Shown: piece by piece, positions 48,517-56,925 of the stretch
Layout of the letters: the number at the start of each line of letters is the position of its first letter
Numbering within the stretch: position 1 is the stretch's first letter
From: Oscillospiraceae bacterium
GTDB taxonomy: Bacteria > Bacillota > Clostridia > Oscillospirales > Acutalibacteraceae
Reading direction: 5' to 3'
NCBI GenBank assembly: GCA_009785335.1
Contig: WQWM01000007.1
Coordinates: 1 to 64,000 of the forward strand
Length of the DNA stretch: 64,000 nucleotides
Position numbers and translations under genes: made by a program
The notes under the pieces: generated by a model
Told to the model about the DNA's origin: nothing
Seen by the model: only the letters and a program-made list of their open reading frames with translations
Databases searched by the model: none

Positions 48517-48966
48517 ATGCAACTAAGATTTTTGAGCGATGAATTCTTCGCCGACTATGCACATTGCAGCGAAATGGAGCAAAAAGCCCTGCGTCCCTAC
48601 GGCGTGCTGCTTATTTCGACTATCGGGCTCGACTTCGCCATCCCCTTTCGCTCAAACATCAAGCATGATTTTGTGTTTTGGACTGATCGCGAAAACGGCT
48701 GCGGGCTGGACTATTCCAAAGCCGTGGTTATTGACCTGCAGCGGCATATTCGCTACGATCGTAAGCCCGTGATTCGCAAGGTGGAGTTTAAGGCTTTGCT
48801 CAGACAAGATACAAAAATTGAGGCAGGGCTGTTGCGCTACATCAATACATACAAAAAAGCACTGCGGGCACCCAATAATCCGCGTAGTCAAAACATCCTC
48901 GCGTTCAGCACGTTGAAATATTTTCATCAAGAACTTCGTATAGAAACGGAAGAACATATCTCATGA
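48517..48966 (+). CDS. Type III toxin-antitoxin endoribonuclease (TenpN/ToxN/CptN-like)
   Basis: 149 residues. RPYGVLLISTIGLDFAIPFR, then SNIKHDFVFW and GLDYSKAVVID are the fold's recurring blocks, and the charged C-terminal helix follows (YINTYKKAL). These compact RNases are inhibited by a repeat RNA, which is what lies directly upstream. Roles in phage defence (abortive infection) are known for the class. ATG 48517 follows GAGGAAA; an ATG four codons earlier overlaps that site. The stop overlaps the yitT start (ATGA). Subfamily assignment is by eye and tentative. Confidence 0.78.
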   Translation: MQLRFLSDEFFADYAHCSEMEQKALRPYGVLLISTIGLDFAIPFRSNIKHDFVFWTDRENGCGLDYSKAVVIDLQRHIRYDRKPVIRKVEFKALLRQDTKIEAGLLRYINTYKKALRAPNNPRSQNILAFSTLKYFHQELRIETEEHIS

Positions 48967-49838
48967 CCAAACCCAAACTCACCCGTGCGGCGGGCAAAAC
49001 CCTCGCCGTTGATGCACTATACATCATTGCCGGCAACATCATCTGCGCGCTGGCGCTGGTGATATTTATCGTGCCCAATCAAATTCCGCTGGGTGGCTTT
49101 TCGGGCATCGCGGTCATTATCAATCACTTGCTGCCCATGGTGCCTTTTGGCGTGGCCAACCTAGCGCTTAACCTGCCGCTGCTGGTGATTTCCTTCGTCG
49201 TGCTGGGCTGGAAGTTCGTGAGCAAAACGGTGTTCGCGGTCATCGGCTTTTCGTTGTTTAGCGACCTGTTTGCCGCACTCATCACCTTTACCTACACCGA
49301 TGATCTGCTGCTTGCCACCTTGTTTGGCGGGCTAACGATGGGCTTTGGCGCGGCGTTGGTGCTGTCACGCGGGGCAACCGGCGGCGGAACCGAAGCGCTA
49401 GGCTGGCTCATTCGTCGCCGCTGGCCGCATTATTCACTGGGCAGGGTGATTTTCGTGTTCTCGTGCCTTGTGATTGCAGGCGGCGCGCTTTCGTTTGGCG
49501 ACATCAACGCGGCGCTATATGCTGCTATCATGCTGTTTGTGCACACCCGCGTGGTGGATGCCGTGCTATATGGCGTGAACAACGGCAAGGTGCTTTACAT
49601 CTTCTCGTCGCAAGCTGAGATCATTGCCAAAGCAGTGATTGAGCAACTCGGGCGCAGCGCTTCAATTTTGCCGGCTAAAGGGGCCTTCACTGGTGATCAG
49701 CAAAGCATGCTGATGTGCGTGGTACGCCGCAACGAAGTGGGCAATCTGCGACGCATCATCAAAGAGCACGACCCCAAGAGCTTCATGGTCATCGCCGAAG
49801 CGCAAGAGGTGTATGGCTATGGTTGGAAGAAGGAGTAA
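48963..49838 (+). CDS. YitT family membrane protein
   Basis: 291 residues: about five or six membrane helices (1-170) with the conserved IPLGGFSGIAVIIN and LVLSRGATGGGTEALGWLI, then a soluble DUF2179 domain (about 210-291; GAFTGDQQSMLMCVVRR). Family members are implicated in transport of unknown substrates. It overlaps the toxin gene by 4 nt, so it may be read from the antitoxin-toxin promoter; that coupling is unusual for a housekeeping-type membrane protein. Confidence 0.9.
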   Translation: MTKPKLTRAAGKTLAVDALYIIAGNIICALALVIFIVPNQIPLGGFSGIAVIINHLLPMVPFGVANLALNLPLLVISFVVLGWKFVSKTVFAVIGFSLFSDLFAALITFTYTDDLLLATLFGGLTMGFGAALVLSRGATGGGTEALGWLIRRRWPHYSLGRVIFVFSCLVIAGGALSFGDINAALYAAIMLFVHTRVVDAVLYGVNNGKVLYIFSSQAEIIAKAVIEQLGRSASILPAKGAFTGDQQSMLMCVVRRNEVGNLRRIIKEHDPKSFMVIAEAQEVYGYGWKKE

Positions 49839-49897
49839 AGCCGCTTCGCTGTGCTCTCTTATTGTTCCCCTTAAAAAACACACAAAGGAGAATCACC

Positions 49898-50866
49898 ATG
49901 GGCATTTTAGCATTCTTTAACGGCATCTTTCTGCGGCTGGTTGGGCTGTTTTTGGCGGGCGTCTTGGCCTTCAGCGGCCTGCGCATGCCCTGCCCTTGCA
50001 CCTCGCTTGAAGCAATTGAACCCGACAACCTGCGCCTGAATGTCAGCGTGTTTGCCGATGTGCACATGCAGGGCTTTTTCTTCAGCAGCTTTAGCCTGCC
50101 CATGCGCAATTTCCGCACATTGCGCCGATCGCTCAACGACCTTGAACGTGCCGCGCAACCCGTGGATGCCCTTGTGCTGCTGGGCGACAACACACAAAAC
50201 GGTCAATGGCTGGAATATGTTTGGCTGTTTGGCATGCTGCAGCGATATAATCCCGCGCGCGAGACCTTTGTTGTGCTGGGCAACCACGACCTCAACCTCA
50301 ACGGCATGAGTGCCCGCCGAGGCATTGGCCGCCACAATTTCTTCTGGCGATCCTACGACCGCAACATGCGCGGCACCGAAGCGTTCTATCGCCGCGAGAT
50401 CAACGGCTTCCCGTTTATTTCTATTGCGGGCGAGGGCCCCAAGTGCGAGCGTTATATCTCCGATGCGCAGCTGGCTTGGCTGGATTACACCATCGCAAAC
50501 ACGCCTGCAAACAAGCCGGTGTTCGTGTTTGTGCACCAGCATGTGCATGAATATCTGCACGAAGATGTGCCATTCCCCCGCGCCGAGTTCTTCCTTCGTG
50601 CGGCAGAAGTGCGCGCCATATTGGAGCAGCGCGAGAACGTGTTTGTCTTCAACGGCCACTGGCACACCATTCCGCTTAGCTTGAGCGTGGAAAACGGCGT
50701 GAATTATATCAACATCCCCGGCATGCACAGCCATGTGCCTAACGGCGATGCATATGACGGCGAAGGCCTGCAAATTGAGGTCTATGATGACCGTGTGGTG
50801 ATGCGTGGGCGCAACTTTGTGCGTGGCGAATGGCTTGAGGAATATTTTGTGGTTGATTTGGTGTGA
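49898..50866 (+). CDS. Metallophosphoesterase
   Basis: 322 residues with one N-terminal membrane helix (about 5-28), so the domain is probably extracytoplasmic. Calcineurin-like motifs in order: FADVHMQG (DXH), LLGDNTQNG (GDXXXXG), VLGNHDLN (GNHD), FVHQHVH and FNGHWH (GHXH). All metal ligands appear present. Substrate unknown. AAAGGAGAATCACC precedes ATG 49898; longer readings overlap yitT. Confidence 0.9.
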   Translation: MGILAFFNGIFLRLVGLFLAGVLAFSGLRMPCPCTSLEAIEPDNLRLNVSVFADVHMQGFFFSSFSLPMRNFRTLRRSLNDLERAAQPVDALVLLGDNTQNGQWLEYVWLFGMLQRYNPARETFVVLGNHDLNLNGMSARRGIGRHNFFWRSYDRNMRGTEAFYRREINGFPFISIAGEGPKCERYISDAQLAWLDYTIANTPANKPVFVFVHQHVHEYLHEDVPFPRAEFFLRAAEVRAILEQRENVFVFNGHWHTIPLSLSVENGVNYINIPGMHSHVPNGDAYDGEGLQIEVYDDRVVMRGRNFVRGEWLEEYFVVDLV

Positions 50867-50886
50867 TGACCTGCTCTCGCAAAAAT

Positions 50887-50921
50887 AACCCCCTGTGAAT
50901 GTACAGGGGGGTTGTTTTTTT
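50887..50921 (+). terminator. Terminator after the metallophosphoesterase
   Basis: AACCCCCTGT-GAATGT-ACAGGGGGGTT with seven T after it. Confidence 0.92.
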
Positions 50922-50952
50922 ATCGTTGATTAACTTGAAAATAGTCTTGTGC

Positions 50953-51365
50953 ACGGGCGGCAGGTTGCCGCCCCTACACAAGGGCTTGTTCTCAAATTAA
51001 CTAACTATACCTGTGCGCAGCTGCGGGCGAAGATGTAAACTACAATGTTGTTGTCGCTCCGCGAGCCTTCCTCACCCCTCGCGACTCGGGGAGCTCCTTC
51101 CAGAGGAAGGAGCTAGGGCTTGTTGCTTAAGGTTTTGAGCGGTTTATCCTTAAACCTTAGCTCCCTTCCTCTGGAAGGAGCTGGCGCACCTCGGGTGCGT
51201 CTGAGGAAGGCTCGCGGAGCGATAAGCTCGTTTCCGCAGAACTCTTTTCAAGCTAATTCACTATATATCCCGGGCGGATTTACATCCGCCCCTACATGTC
51301 GCGGCATGCAGAAAACAATGAGAAGATATCCACCTGTAGGGGCGGCAGTGATGCCGCCCGAAGTC
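50953..51365. repeat. Repeat cluster with a 170-bp inverted pair of A units
   Basis: C unit at 50956-50978, then two A units head to head: left arm from 51053 (CGCTCCGCGAGCCTTCCTCA) and right arm ending at 51222 (GAGGAAGGCTCGCGGAGCGA), then two C units facing each other (about 51270-51298 and 51332-51362). The 620-nt gap between the phosphoesterase and tRNA-Thr holds no gene. Confidence 0.8.
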
Positions 51366-51489
51366 ACAAAACCCATCAATACGATCAGCTAAAAGAGAGC
51401 CAAATATAAACGTTGCAATTCTATCGCGGGAAATAAAATTCACGCTTCCACGAAAGTGAAAGCGCGAACTGTTCGCGGGCACTGCCCGC

Positions 51490-51565
51490 TGGAGCTTCTA
51501 ACCGGATTCGAACCGGTGACCTCATCCTTACCAAGGATGCGCTCTGCCACCTGAGCTATAGAAGC
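51490..51565 (-). tRNA. tRNA-Thr (GGT)
   Basis: 76 nt on the minus strand. Acceptor GCTTCTA pairs with TAGAAGC, anticodon arm CATCC-TTGGTAA-GGATG gives anticodon GGT, T arm CCGG-TTCGAAT-CCGG; CCA is encoded. Confidence 0.95.
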
Positions 51566-51631
51566 ATGCCAACCACGTTATTATATCACACTGCGCAGCA
51601 AATTGCAAGCATTTTTTGAAAAATTTCGCAC

Positions 51632-51672
51632 AAACACACAAAAAGCCCCTCTCTTTGTGCGGAGAGGGAGCC
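51632..51672 (-). terminator. Hairpin with minus-strand T-run, no assigned gene
   Basis: CCCTCTCC-GCACAAA-GAGAGGGGC followed by TTTTTG on the minus strand. No minus-strand gene lies upstream of it, so it may be an orphan terminator left by gene loss. Confidence 0.4.
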
Positions 51673-51809
51673 TTGTGGGATTGATAGCTTCTGCATTCGC
51701 CACCCTCAGCCCACCCCTGCATGCTGATTATCGTTATGTTGACTGTCCGCGCGCGGCTCGCATGTTTTTCTGCGCGTTTGCATAGGGTAACTAAAAGGAG
51801 GGTTTGCCC

Positions 51810-52664
51810 ATGTTTGCATGCCTGCAATTGCACCAAAGCCACACAAGAAGTAAGCGTAAGATATCGCCGCCGCAGTTGGTGCGCGCGGAAGTGCCCGGCG
51901 GCGCGCCGTTTTTTCAGCTAACCACAACCGTGCACCGCGGGGAGATCGACTGGCCTGCGGTGGAACAAGCCGCTGGGCGCATGCGCACGAAAATGCTCTT
52001 CCCTGCGGGCGTTGAGCCACCGGTCGCAGAGCCTGCCTTTGGGCTTCGCGCACAACTGGAACCCGGCCTTCGCAGCTTTGCCGCGCGTCGCCTGCCGCTG
52101 CTGCTGAGCCTGCGCATGGCACAACAAGTGCTGCGCAATTGCAATCGCCCAGCGCGTGAGCTCAGCGTCACCTTTGTTGACCCACGCGGGCAGCTTTGCC
52201 GTGCGCTTGAGCCCTTCGTGCAGCTGGCAGGCAGCCTGCGCGTGTGCACACCCGAACCCGCGCACTATCGTCAAACGGCGCAACAGCTGCTCTCACGTTA
52301 TGGCGTGGTGCTGGTGGTGAGCAACTCGCCGGCATGCTTTGCGCAAAGCGATGTGGTCGTTGCTGAAGACCTGAGCTTGTTCACCGGGCGCGAGCGCGGC
52401 CTGATTTTCACGCCAGATACCACGCCGCTGCCCGGTTGTCGTGTGGTGCGCAGCAGCGAGCCTGTGTTGCCGTCTGCTTATGAAGCGCTGCGACCAGAAG
52501 GGATTGACCCCATGGCATTTGCGGCTGCGCTGTTTGAGCTGTGCGGGGTGAAGGAAATGGAGCGCCTAAGCTTTGCGCGCCATGGTTTTGATGGCGTGGG
52601 GCAAAGCTATGCGCTGAAGGATTTGGCGGGGGTGATGGATGAGGGGGCGCGAGTGCGGGTGTGA
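51810..52664 (+). CDS. Protein of unknown family, 284 aa
   Basis: A cytosolic, arginine/alanine-rich protein. The middle (ARELSVTFVDPRGQLCRALE to YGVVLVVSNSPACFAQSDVV) alternates beta strands and helices like a Rossmann-type fold, and a VVAEDLSLF segment follows. I do not recognise a family. AAAGGAGG lies 9 nt before ATG 51810. The gene is single and rich in G+C compared with the next one. Function unknown. Confidence 0.68.
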   Translation: MFACLQLHQSHTRSKRKISPPQLVRAEVPGGAPFFQLTTTVHRGEIDWPAVEQAAGRMRTKMLFPAGVEPPVAEPAFGLRAQLEPGLRSFAARRLPLLLSLRMAQQVLRNCNRPARELSVTFVDPRGQLCRALEPFVQLAGSLRVCTPEPAHYRQTAQQLLSRYGVVLVVSNSPACFAQSDVVVAEDLSLFTGRERGLIFTPDTTPLPGCRVVRSSEPVLPSAYEALRPEGIDPMAFAAALFELCGVKEMERLSFARHGFDGVGQSYALKDLAGVMDEGARVRV

Positions 52665-52789
52665 GGTGCGGCGCGGGAAAGAACAAGTAAGAAATTCATG
52701 CGCGGTTTTTTACGGAGGAGTGACGGGGGTGCTCCTCCTAATGCTTATAACGTAGTATTTGAACTGCGTGTATCCTTTTCTCTAAAAAA

Positions 52790-53875
52790 TCATTTCTTTT
52801 TCCAATCTGTTCCGTACTTTTCTTGTGCGTCATGGTACTTGAAAAGAATATCCATCAGCCCTCTGTCGATTGTATCCCAACTGTGGCGAGGAAAACATGG
52901 GCATAGGTTATAATCTTTGCCGTCATGTGTAACATTGATGGCAAAGATTTTGTTTTTTCCGCCTTTGGTGCAGCCAAGACAGCTGTTGCAGGTTCTACAG
53001 ATATTTATAAAATGCTCTTGTAAATCCTTGTCAAGATTATCAAAGTCATCTAACATGGCTTTTTCGCCAATGCCATTGATTGTACCAAAATAAAACGGCT
53101 GATACTTTCGCGGATTGTATCCAATTAAAAAGCCGCCTATTGCATTTTTGAAAGAAATATTGAAATCAATACTCGTTGCGGTCATGCTACACACGCAGGA
53201 TTGCGTGTATCCTTTATCCAATGACTCTCTTTGCAGATCAAAAAGCAAGCCGTTCAAGCCGTTTACTTTATCAGCCCTCTGCAATAAATAGCTAAAATCG
53301 TTCGCAAACGAGCAACAGGCGAAGTTTGCAAGCACATAAGGAGTCCATTTGTTGATATTAACAGGCACATTCTCGGCAAGCAGTTTAAGGCTTTGAAGAA
53401 ACTCGCTTTCGGCGGTGATTGAAATATCCGTCTTGCTTTTTTCAACTTCTATTCCGAGTTCGTTCAGCAGCGTTTTGTACAGTGGTTTATAAGTGGCTTT
53501 GTTTTCCTTCAAGGTCGCGTTGCTGATTGCCAAGTGCTTCCCGCTTACTTCACCGTGGAGGGTAGAAATATACAGAAATTTATAAAACTCAAACAGAGCC
53601 TTGAAGATAGACTGGTATACTTTATCCAACTCCGGCTTCATATTGTTTACTTCGTATGATTGATACGCTTCGTCTTTGTGGCCTGTAAGATTTAGCAGCT
53701 CCGGGCGTTCATACAGCTTATCAATCAACATCCCCATCAGTTCATGGAGCTTTCTTTGGCTCTGCTCACTTGTGTTTTTTGACAGGGTAGACGCAAAATC
53801 AGAATAAATCAAGTTCAGGCCGTGTACAACGCGCTGTGAGATAGAGCCGAAAGCTGTTATTGGTTTGATAGTCAC
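52790..53875 (-). CDS. Protein of unknown family with C-terminal cysteine cluster, 361 aa
   Basis: Helical N-terminal two thirds; then a block FINICRTCNSCLGCTKGGKN and NLCPCFPRHSW near residues 290-335, with CX2CX2C plus CXC cysteines that suggest a zinc site. The family is not recognised. The start is GTG 53875, with GGAGGGG 5 nt upstream. It has its own promoter. The gene is more A+T rich than its neighbours, so possibly acquired. Function unknown. Confidence 0.7.
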   Translation of the reverse strand: MTIKPITAFGSISQRVVHGLNLIYSDFASTLSKNTSEQSQRKLHELMGMLIDKLYERPELLNLTGHKDEAYQSYEVNNMKPELDKVYQSIFKALFEFYKFLYISTLHGEVSGKHLAISNATLKENKATYKPLYKTLLNELGIEVEKSKTDISITAESEFLQSLKLLAENVPVNINKWTPYVLANFACCSFANDFSYLLQRADKVNGLNGLLFDLQRESLDKGYTQSCVCSMTATSIDFNISFKNAIGGFLIGYNPRKYQPFYFGTINGIGEKAMLDDFDNLDKDLQEHFINICRTCNSCLGCTKGGKNKIFAINVTHDGKDYNLCPCFPRHSWDTIDRGLMDILFKYHDAQEKYGTDWKKK

Positions 53876-53918
53876 TTATACCCCTCCATACTGCATTATA
53901 TAAATTTTCTTCCGTTTC

Positions 53919-53947
53919 AGTATACCACACCCCACCCCAAAATGCAA
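53919..53947 (-). promoter_or_regulatory. Promoter of the 361-aa protein
   Basis: Minus strand: -35 TTGCAT (53942-53947), 17-nt spacer, -10 TATACT (53919-53924). Confidence 0.7.
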
Positions 53948-54072
53948 GGAGAAAACCATGCCCGCCGAAATAAAATTCCCACACGGCCGCTGAAGGATTT
54001 GACAGGACTGATGCATGAATACACCGCCGTGCTGCGGGCATAATAACGAAAATAACAAAAGGAGCTTTCGTT

Positions 54073-54243
54073 ATGTCAAACCAAAAATACAACCCCAACA
54101 TCACCTGCAATGTAGCAGATTGCCGCTATAACCACAACTCGAGTTCGTGTTGCACGCTCAACCAAATTTGCGTGAACTGCGAGCAAAAACGCGTAACCAG
54201 CGAACACGGCACCTGTTGCCACTCGTTTGAGTGCAAGCAGTAG
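54073..54243 (+). CDS. DUF1540 cysteine-rich small protein, 56 aa
   Basis: Eight cysteines in the DUF1540 order: ITCNVADCRYNHNSSSCC, then ICVNCEQK and GTCCHSFECKQ at the end, probably a small metal-binding protein. Homologues are frequent in spore-forming Clostridia. AAAGGAG lies 8 nt before ATG 54073. Function not established. Confidence 0.85.
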   Translation: MSNQKYNPNITCNVADCRYNHNSSSCCTLNQICVNCEQKRVTSEHGTCCHSFECKQ

Positions 54244-54252
54244 CATGTGCGA

Positions 54253-54284
54253 AAAACAAGCCCCTTCAAACGAGGGGCTGTTTG
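54253..54284 (+). terminator. Terminator after the DUF1540 gene
   Basis: AAACA(A)GCCCCT and AGGGGCTGTTT pair with one bulge around TCAAACG. Confidence 0.65.
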
Positions 54285-54334
54285 CTATTGTGGGGGCGGC
54301 TTGCGAGTTGCGCGGAAATCTTATGGCGCGCGGA

Positions 54335-54545
54335 AAATGCGCAATCGCTCCGCGAGCCTTCCTCTACTTTTGCCACGCTAAGGCGCGCAAAAGTCACGCC
54401 CGAGTCGTGCCAGCTCCTTCCAAAGGAAGGAGCTAAGGCTTAGACGGTTAACGACAGCAAAAAACATAAGCAACAAGCCCCAGCTCCTCTCCCTTGGAGG
54501 GAGCTCCCCGCGTCGCGCGGGGTGAGGGAGGCATCTGCGGTGTGT
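54335..54545. repeat. Two dispersed A-type repeats facing each other
   Basis: CGCTCCGCGAGCCTTCCTC with AGCTCCTTCCAAAGGAAGGA at 54346-54435, then an opposite unit (CAGCTCCTCTCCCTTGGAGG..GCGCGGGGTGAGGGAGG) at 54479-54533. No gene is supported in 54244-54580. Confidence 0.7.
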
Positions 54546-54580
54546 CAGTGTTGCATCAAATCAACACCGACACTCACAGG

Positions 54581-54988
54581 TTAATAAAAAGGCCAGTCGC
54601 TCGGCGCTAGTGGAAAAAACAACCTATAAATCCAACCTATAATTCCCCACATCCAGCCGCCCAAAAACAAGCGCACAACCCACTGCCAAAGGCTATTCAG
54701 CTGCCATGCGTTGCGGCCAGAAATCTCTGCATCATCGGCAATATAGATGCGCCCAACCACCCAAAGGTTTCCTTCAAGCCAAAGCGTTGCCCCCGGCCAT
54801 ACATAGAGATTTCCTGAAATAAAAACAGTATCGCCTCTTGGAATATAGGTAATACCTGGAGAAGTGTGAAAATCACCTCTCAGCATCTCGCTATCATGTT
54901 GAGTGATTCCAATGGAAGCATTTGCAGGAATAATCGCCACCGATATCAGCAAACAAAGTATCAATAACAAAGAACCAAAACGTTTCAT
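54581..54988 (-). CDS. Exported protein with tryptophan-rich C-terminus, 135 aa
   Basis: Signal peptide (1-25, ending PANA), a beta-rich middle (YIPRGDTVFISGNLYVWPGA) that looks like a short beta-helix, and a C-terminal tail SLWQWVVRLFLGGWMWGIIG ending DWPFY. No family known. AAGGAGG lies 7 nt before ATG 54988; a longer frame has no such site. One of four exported proteins here with an aromatic hydrophobic end. Confidence 0.7.
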   Translation of the reverse strand: MKRFGSLLLILCLLISVAIIPANASIGITQHDSEMLRGDFHTSPGITYIPRGDTVFISGNLYVWPGATLWLEGNLWVVGRIYIADDAEISGRNAWQLNSLWQWVVRLFLGGWMWGIIGWIYRLFFPLAPSDWPFY

Positions 54989-55001
54989 AAAATAACCTCC
55001 T

Positions 55002-55106
55002 TCAAAAATTAGGTGCATCAAATGTCCAACGATTACCTGTCGCGTATGCTTTTATCACGCGTTCTATGTCTAGATCTGAAGCAGTACTATGTCCAGCATG
55101 CCCGAA
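55002..55106 (-). pseudogene. Possible 3' fragment of a lost gene
   Basis: One frame reads STASDLDIERVIKAYATGNR then WTFDAPNF and stops 14 nt before the start of the next gene. The sequence is protein-like but is cut by a repeat on its 5' side. Family not recognised. Confidence 0.3.
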
Positions 55107-55315
55107 AACCACCCCGCCCTTGCGAGGGCACCCCTCCACACCCACCCCAAAAATGCAAGCATTTCCGGGGACCCCGGCGGAGGGGAATTGAGGCTTAAGA
55201 GGAAACCGACTGCTAACTTTCGGCTGCAAGCCCCAGCTCCTCTCCCTTGGAGGGAGCTCCCCGCGCCGCGCGGGGTGAGGGAGGCTCGCGGAGCGACGTG
55301 ACTGGTCGTTTGTAA
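55107..55315. repeat. Dispersed repeats R2 and A
   Basis: R2 (AAATGCAAGCATTTCCGGGG) at about 55150-55185, followed by an A-type unit (CAGCTCCTCTCCCTTGGAGG..GAGGCTCGCGGAGCGACGTG) to about 55300. Almost the same A-type block recurs at 55985-56060. Confidence 0.7.
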
Positions 55316-55332
55316 CGGCTGCGCACAATCGA

Positions 55333-55863
55333 TCACTCCGCCAATTTTTCGAGGAACTTCTTCACCGCACGCCTGCCTTTGAGGTGAAACACCTGCTTGG
55401 GCGGCTCAATTTCCGCAAGCCGTGCCAAGATTTGCGTTTTGCGGCGTTTGAGCGTTCGTCGCGCCAACAACGCGCTGAGAAACTGCCAAGATATCTGCTC
55501 AACAGTGCCTTCGGGTTTGCATGGCCGTGCTTTGCTGCCATAGCTCACCCGGCGTTTCAGTGCGCGACACAGGCAAACCATAACATTGATGTCAAGAAAA
55601 ATCATCGTGTCGGCACGCTCAAGCCGATACTCAAATGCACACGAGCGATACTCGCCTTCAATCACCCAAGCGGGTTGCGCAGCCGCAGCATAAAACGCTT
55701 GCTCAACTTCATCCTTTGAGATTGGCACCCAGCCAGCTTGATAACCTAGCACATCTCCGTGTACCACAGGCAAGCTGAGACACTCGCCCAGTTTTCGCGC
55801 CATCGTGCTTTTTCCTGCGCCGCCGCTGTTGCCCATGACCATGATGCGTTGACCTAAGTTCAT
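55333..55863 (-). CDS. P-loop kinase-like protein, copy 1
   Basis: 176 residues of the adenylate kinase-like/'topology modulation' P-loop group. Walker A is VMGNSGGAGKST (about 9-20); WVIEGEYRSC and TMIFLDINVMVCLCRALKRR follow, with an arginine-rich lid. The substrate is unknown. A paralogue lies 223 nt upstream (56087-56605), with the same opening MNLGQRIMV and the same C-terminal KQVFHLKGR. Tandem duplication around a repeat block. Confidence 0.82.
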   Translation of the reverse strand: MNLGQRIMVMGNSGGAGKSTMARKLGECLSLPVVHGDVLGYQAGWVPISKDEVEQAFYAAAAQPAWVIEGEYRSCAFEYRLERADTMIFLDINVMVCLCRALKRRVSYGSKARPCKPEGTVEQISWQFLSALLARRTLKRRKTQILARLAEIEPPKQVFHLKGRRAVKKFLEKLAE

Positions 55864-55877
55864 GATAATATCCTTTC

Positions 55878-56085
55878 TCGTCGCTCCGCGAGCCTTCCTC
55901 AGTCACGCCCGAGGCGTGCCAGCTCCTTCCCGAGGAAGGAGCTAAGGCTAGACGGTTAACGACAGCCAAAACATAAGCAACAAGCCCCAGCTCCTCTCCC
56001 TTGGAGGGAGCTCCCCGCGCCGCGCGGGGTGAGGGAGGTTCGCGGAGCGGCGTGATTGGTCGTTTGTAACGGCTGCGCACAATCG
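55878..56085. repeat. Dispersed A repeats between the duplicated kinases
   Basis: An A unit (CGCTCCGCGAGCCTTCCTCA..AGGAAGGAGCTAAGGC) is followed by an opposite unit ending TTCGCGGAGCGGCGTG. The block with CGTTTGTAACGGCTGCGCAC is shared with 55310-55330, so the duplication carried the repeat with it. Confidence 0.75.
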
Positions 56086-56086
56086 A

Positions 56087-56605
56087 TCACTCCTCCAACC
56101 CTGCCAAAAACCGCTTCACCGCACACCTGCCCTTGAGATGAAACACCTGCTTGTGCGGCGGGATTTCCGCAAGCCAAGTGAGCACGCCAGGTCGCTTGCG
56201 CGGAAAATGCACCCACACAAACTTGAGGAACGCAAGGTCGATTTTCTCGGGGCAGCCTTCGGTGAGGTCAGGGCGAGTTTTGCCGTGGAACATCACACGC
56301 CGTTTTAGCACACGACAAAGGCATGTGAAACGGTTAAAGTCCAGAAAAATCACGGTGTCGGCGCGTTGCATGCGCTCGTCGCGGGTGCTGCTGTAGTTGC
56401 CGTCGAACACCCAAGCGGGTTCGGCAATCGCGGCGGCGTGCATGGCATAGACTTCGTCACGCGGGCGACTCACCCAGCCAGGCTCCCACCAAATGGTATC
56501 CATGTGCACAACGGGCAGGCCTGTGGCTTCGCCGATGCGGCGTGCCATGGTGCTTTTGCCGCTGCCCGACGAACCAAAAACCATGATGCGTTGGCCGAGG
56601 TTCAT
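56087..56605 (-). CDS. P-loop kinase-like protein, copy 2
   Basis: 172 residues. Walker A VFGSSGSGKSTMARRIGEAT is canonical; HMDTIWWEPGW, WVFDGNYSSTRDERMQRADT and FLDFNRFTCLCRVLKRR follow, typical of AAA_17/adenylate kinase-like proteins of the FlaR group. It is closer to the family pattern than copy 1, in which the loop reads GNSGGAGKS. ATG 56605 has a weak AAAGGAG upstream. Substrate unknown. Confidence 0.84.
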   Translation of the reverse strand: MNLGQRIMVFGSSGSGKSTMARRIGEATGLPVVHMDTIWWEPGWVSRPRDEVYAMHAAAIAEPAWVFDGNYSSTRDERMQRADTVIFLDFNRFTCLCRVLKRRVMFHGKTRPDLTEGCPEKIDLAFLKFVWVHFPRKRPGVLTWLAEIPPHKQVFHLKGRCAVKRFLAGLEE

Positions 56606-56625
56606 TGTGTGGCTCCTTTCTCGGT

Positions 56626-56712
56626 TCGCGTGTAGGGGCGGCTATTAGCCGCCCGCTCCTCTTATTATTTTCATCATTAAAACAAGGGCGGCAGGTTGCC
56701 GCCCCGACACGC
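56626..56712. repeat. Two C repeats facing each other
   Basis: TGTAGGGGCGGCTATTAGCCGCCC at 56631 and GGGCGGCAGGTTGCCGCCCC near 56687. Confidence 0.7.
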
Positions 56713-56729
56713 GGGTGGTTTTCACAGCA

Positions 56730-56861
56730 TTACACCCACGCGCAAAACAGGCAACCTGCCAAGCGCATGAGCAAAAATGGCGACAACGCCAGCAACACTG
56801 CCCCAAGCAATCCCAGAATTACACCAATCACCCAAACAATGGTTCCTACTGGATATTCCAT
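56730..56861 (-). CDS. Small membrane protein, 43 aa
   Basis: Begins MEYPVGTIVWVIGVILGLLG and continues hydrophobic to AWV, room for one or two short helices. AGGAGG lies 7 nt before ATG 56861. No family recognised. It follows the GGGtGRT gene on the same strand, separated by a C repeat at 56886-56918. Similar in type to the three micro-proteins at 3950-4342, but not in sequence. Confidence 0.55.
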   Translation of the reverse strand: MEYPVGTIVWVIGVILGLLGAVLLALSPFLLMRLAGCLFCAWV

Positions 56862-56885
56862 AACAAGTCCTCCTGTGTGAAATTA

Positions 56886-56918
56886 GAATGCGGGCGGCAA
56901 TCATGCCGCCCGGAATCT
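56886..56918. repeat. Dispersed repeat C
   Basis: GCGGGCGGCAATCATGCCGCCCG, with 8-bp GC-rich arms, immediately after the GGGtGRT gene. It could also act as a hairpin at the 3' end of that mRNA. Confidence 0.65.
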
Positions 56919-56925
56919 TTATAAA

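Noticed and set aside
50953-51365. Repeat cluster considered as a CRISPR array
   Set aside because: Units differ in length and direction, spacing is irregular, there are no unique equal-length spacers, and no cas gene is present.
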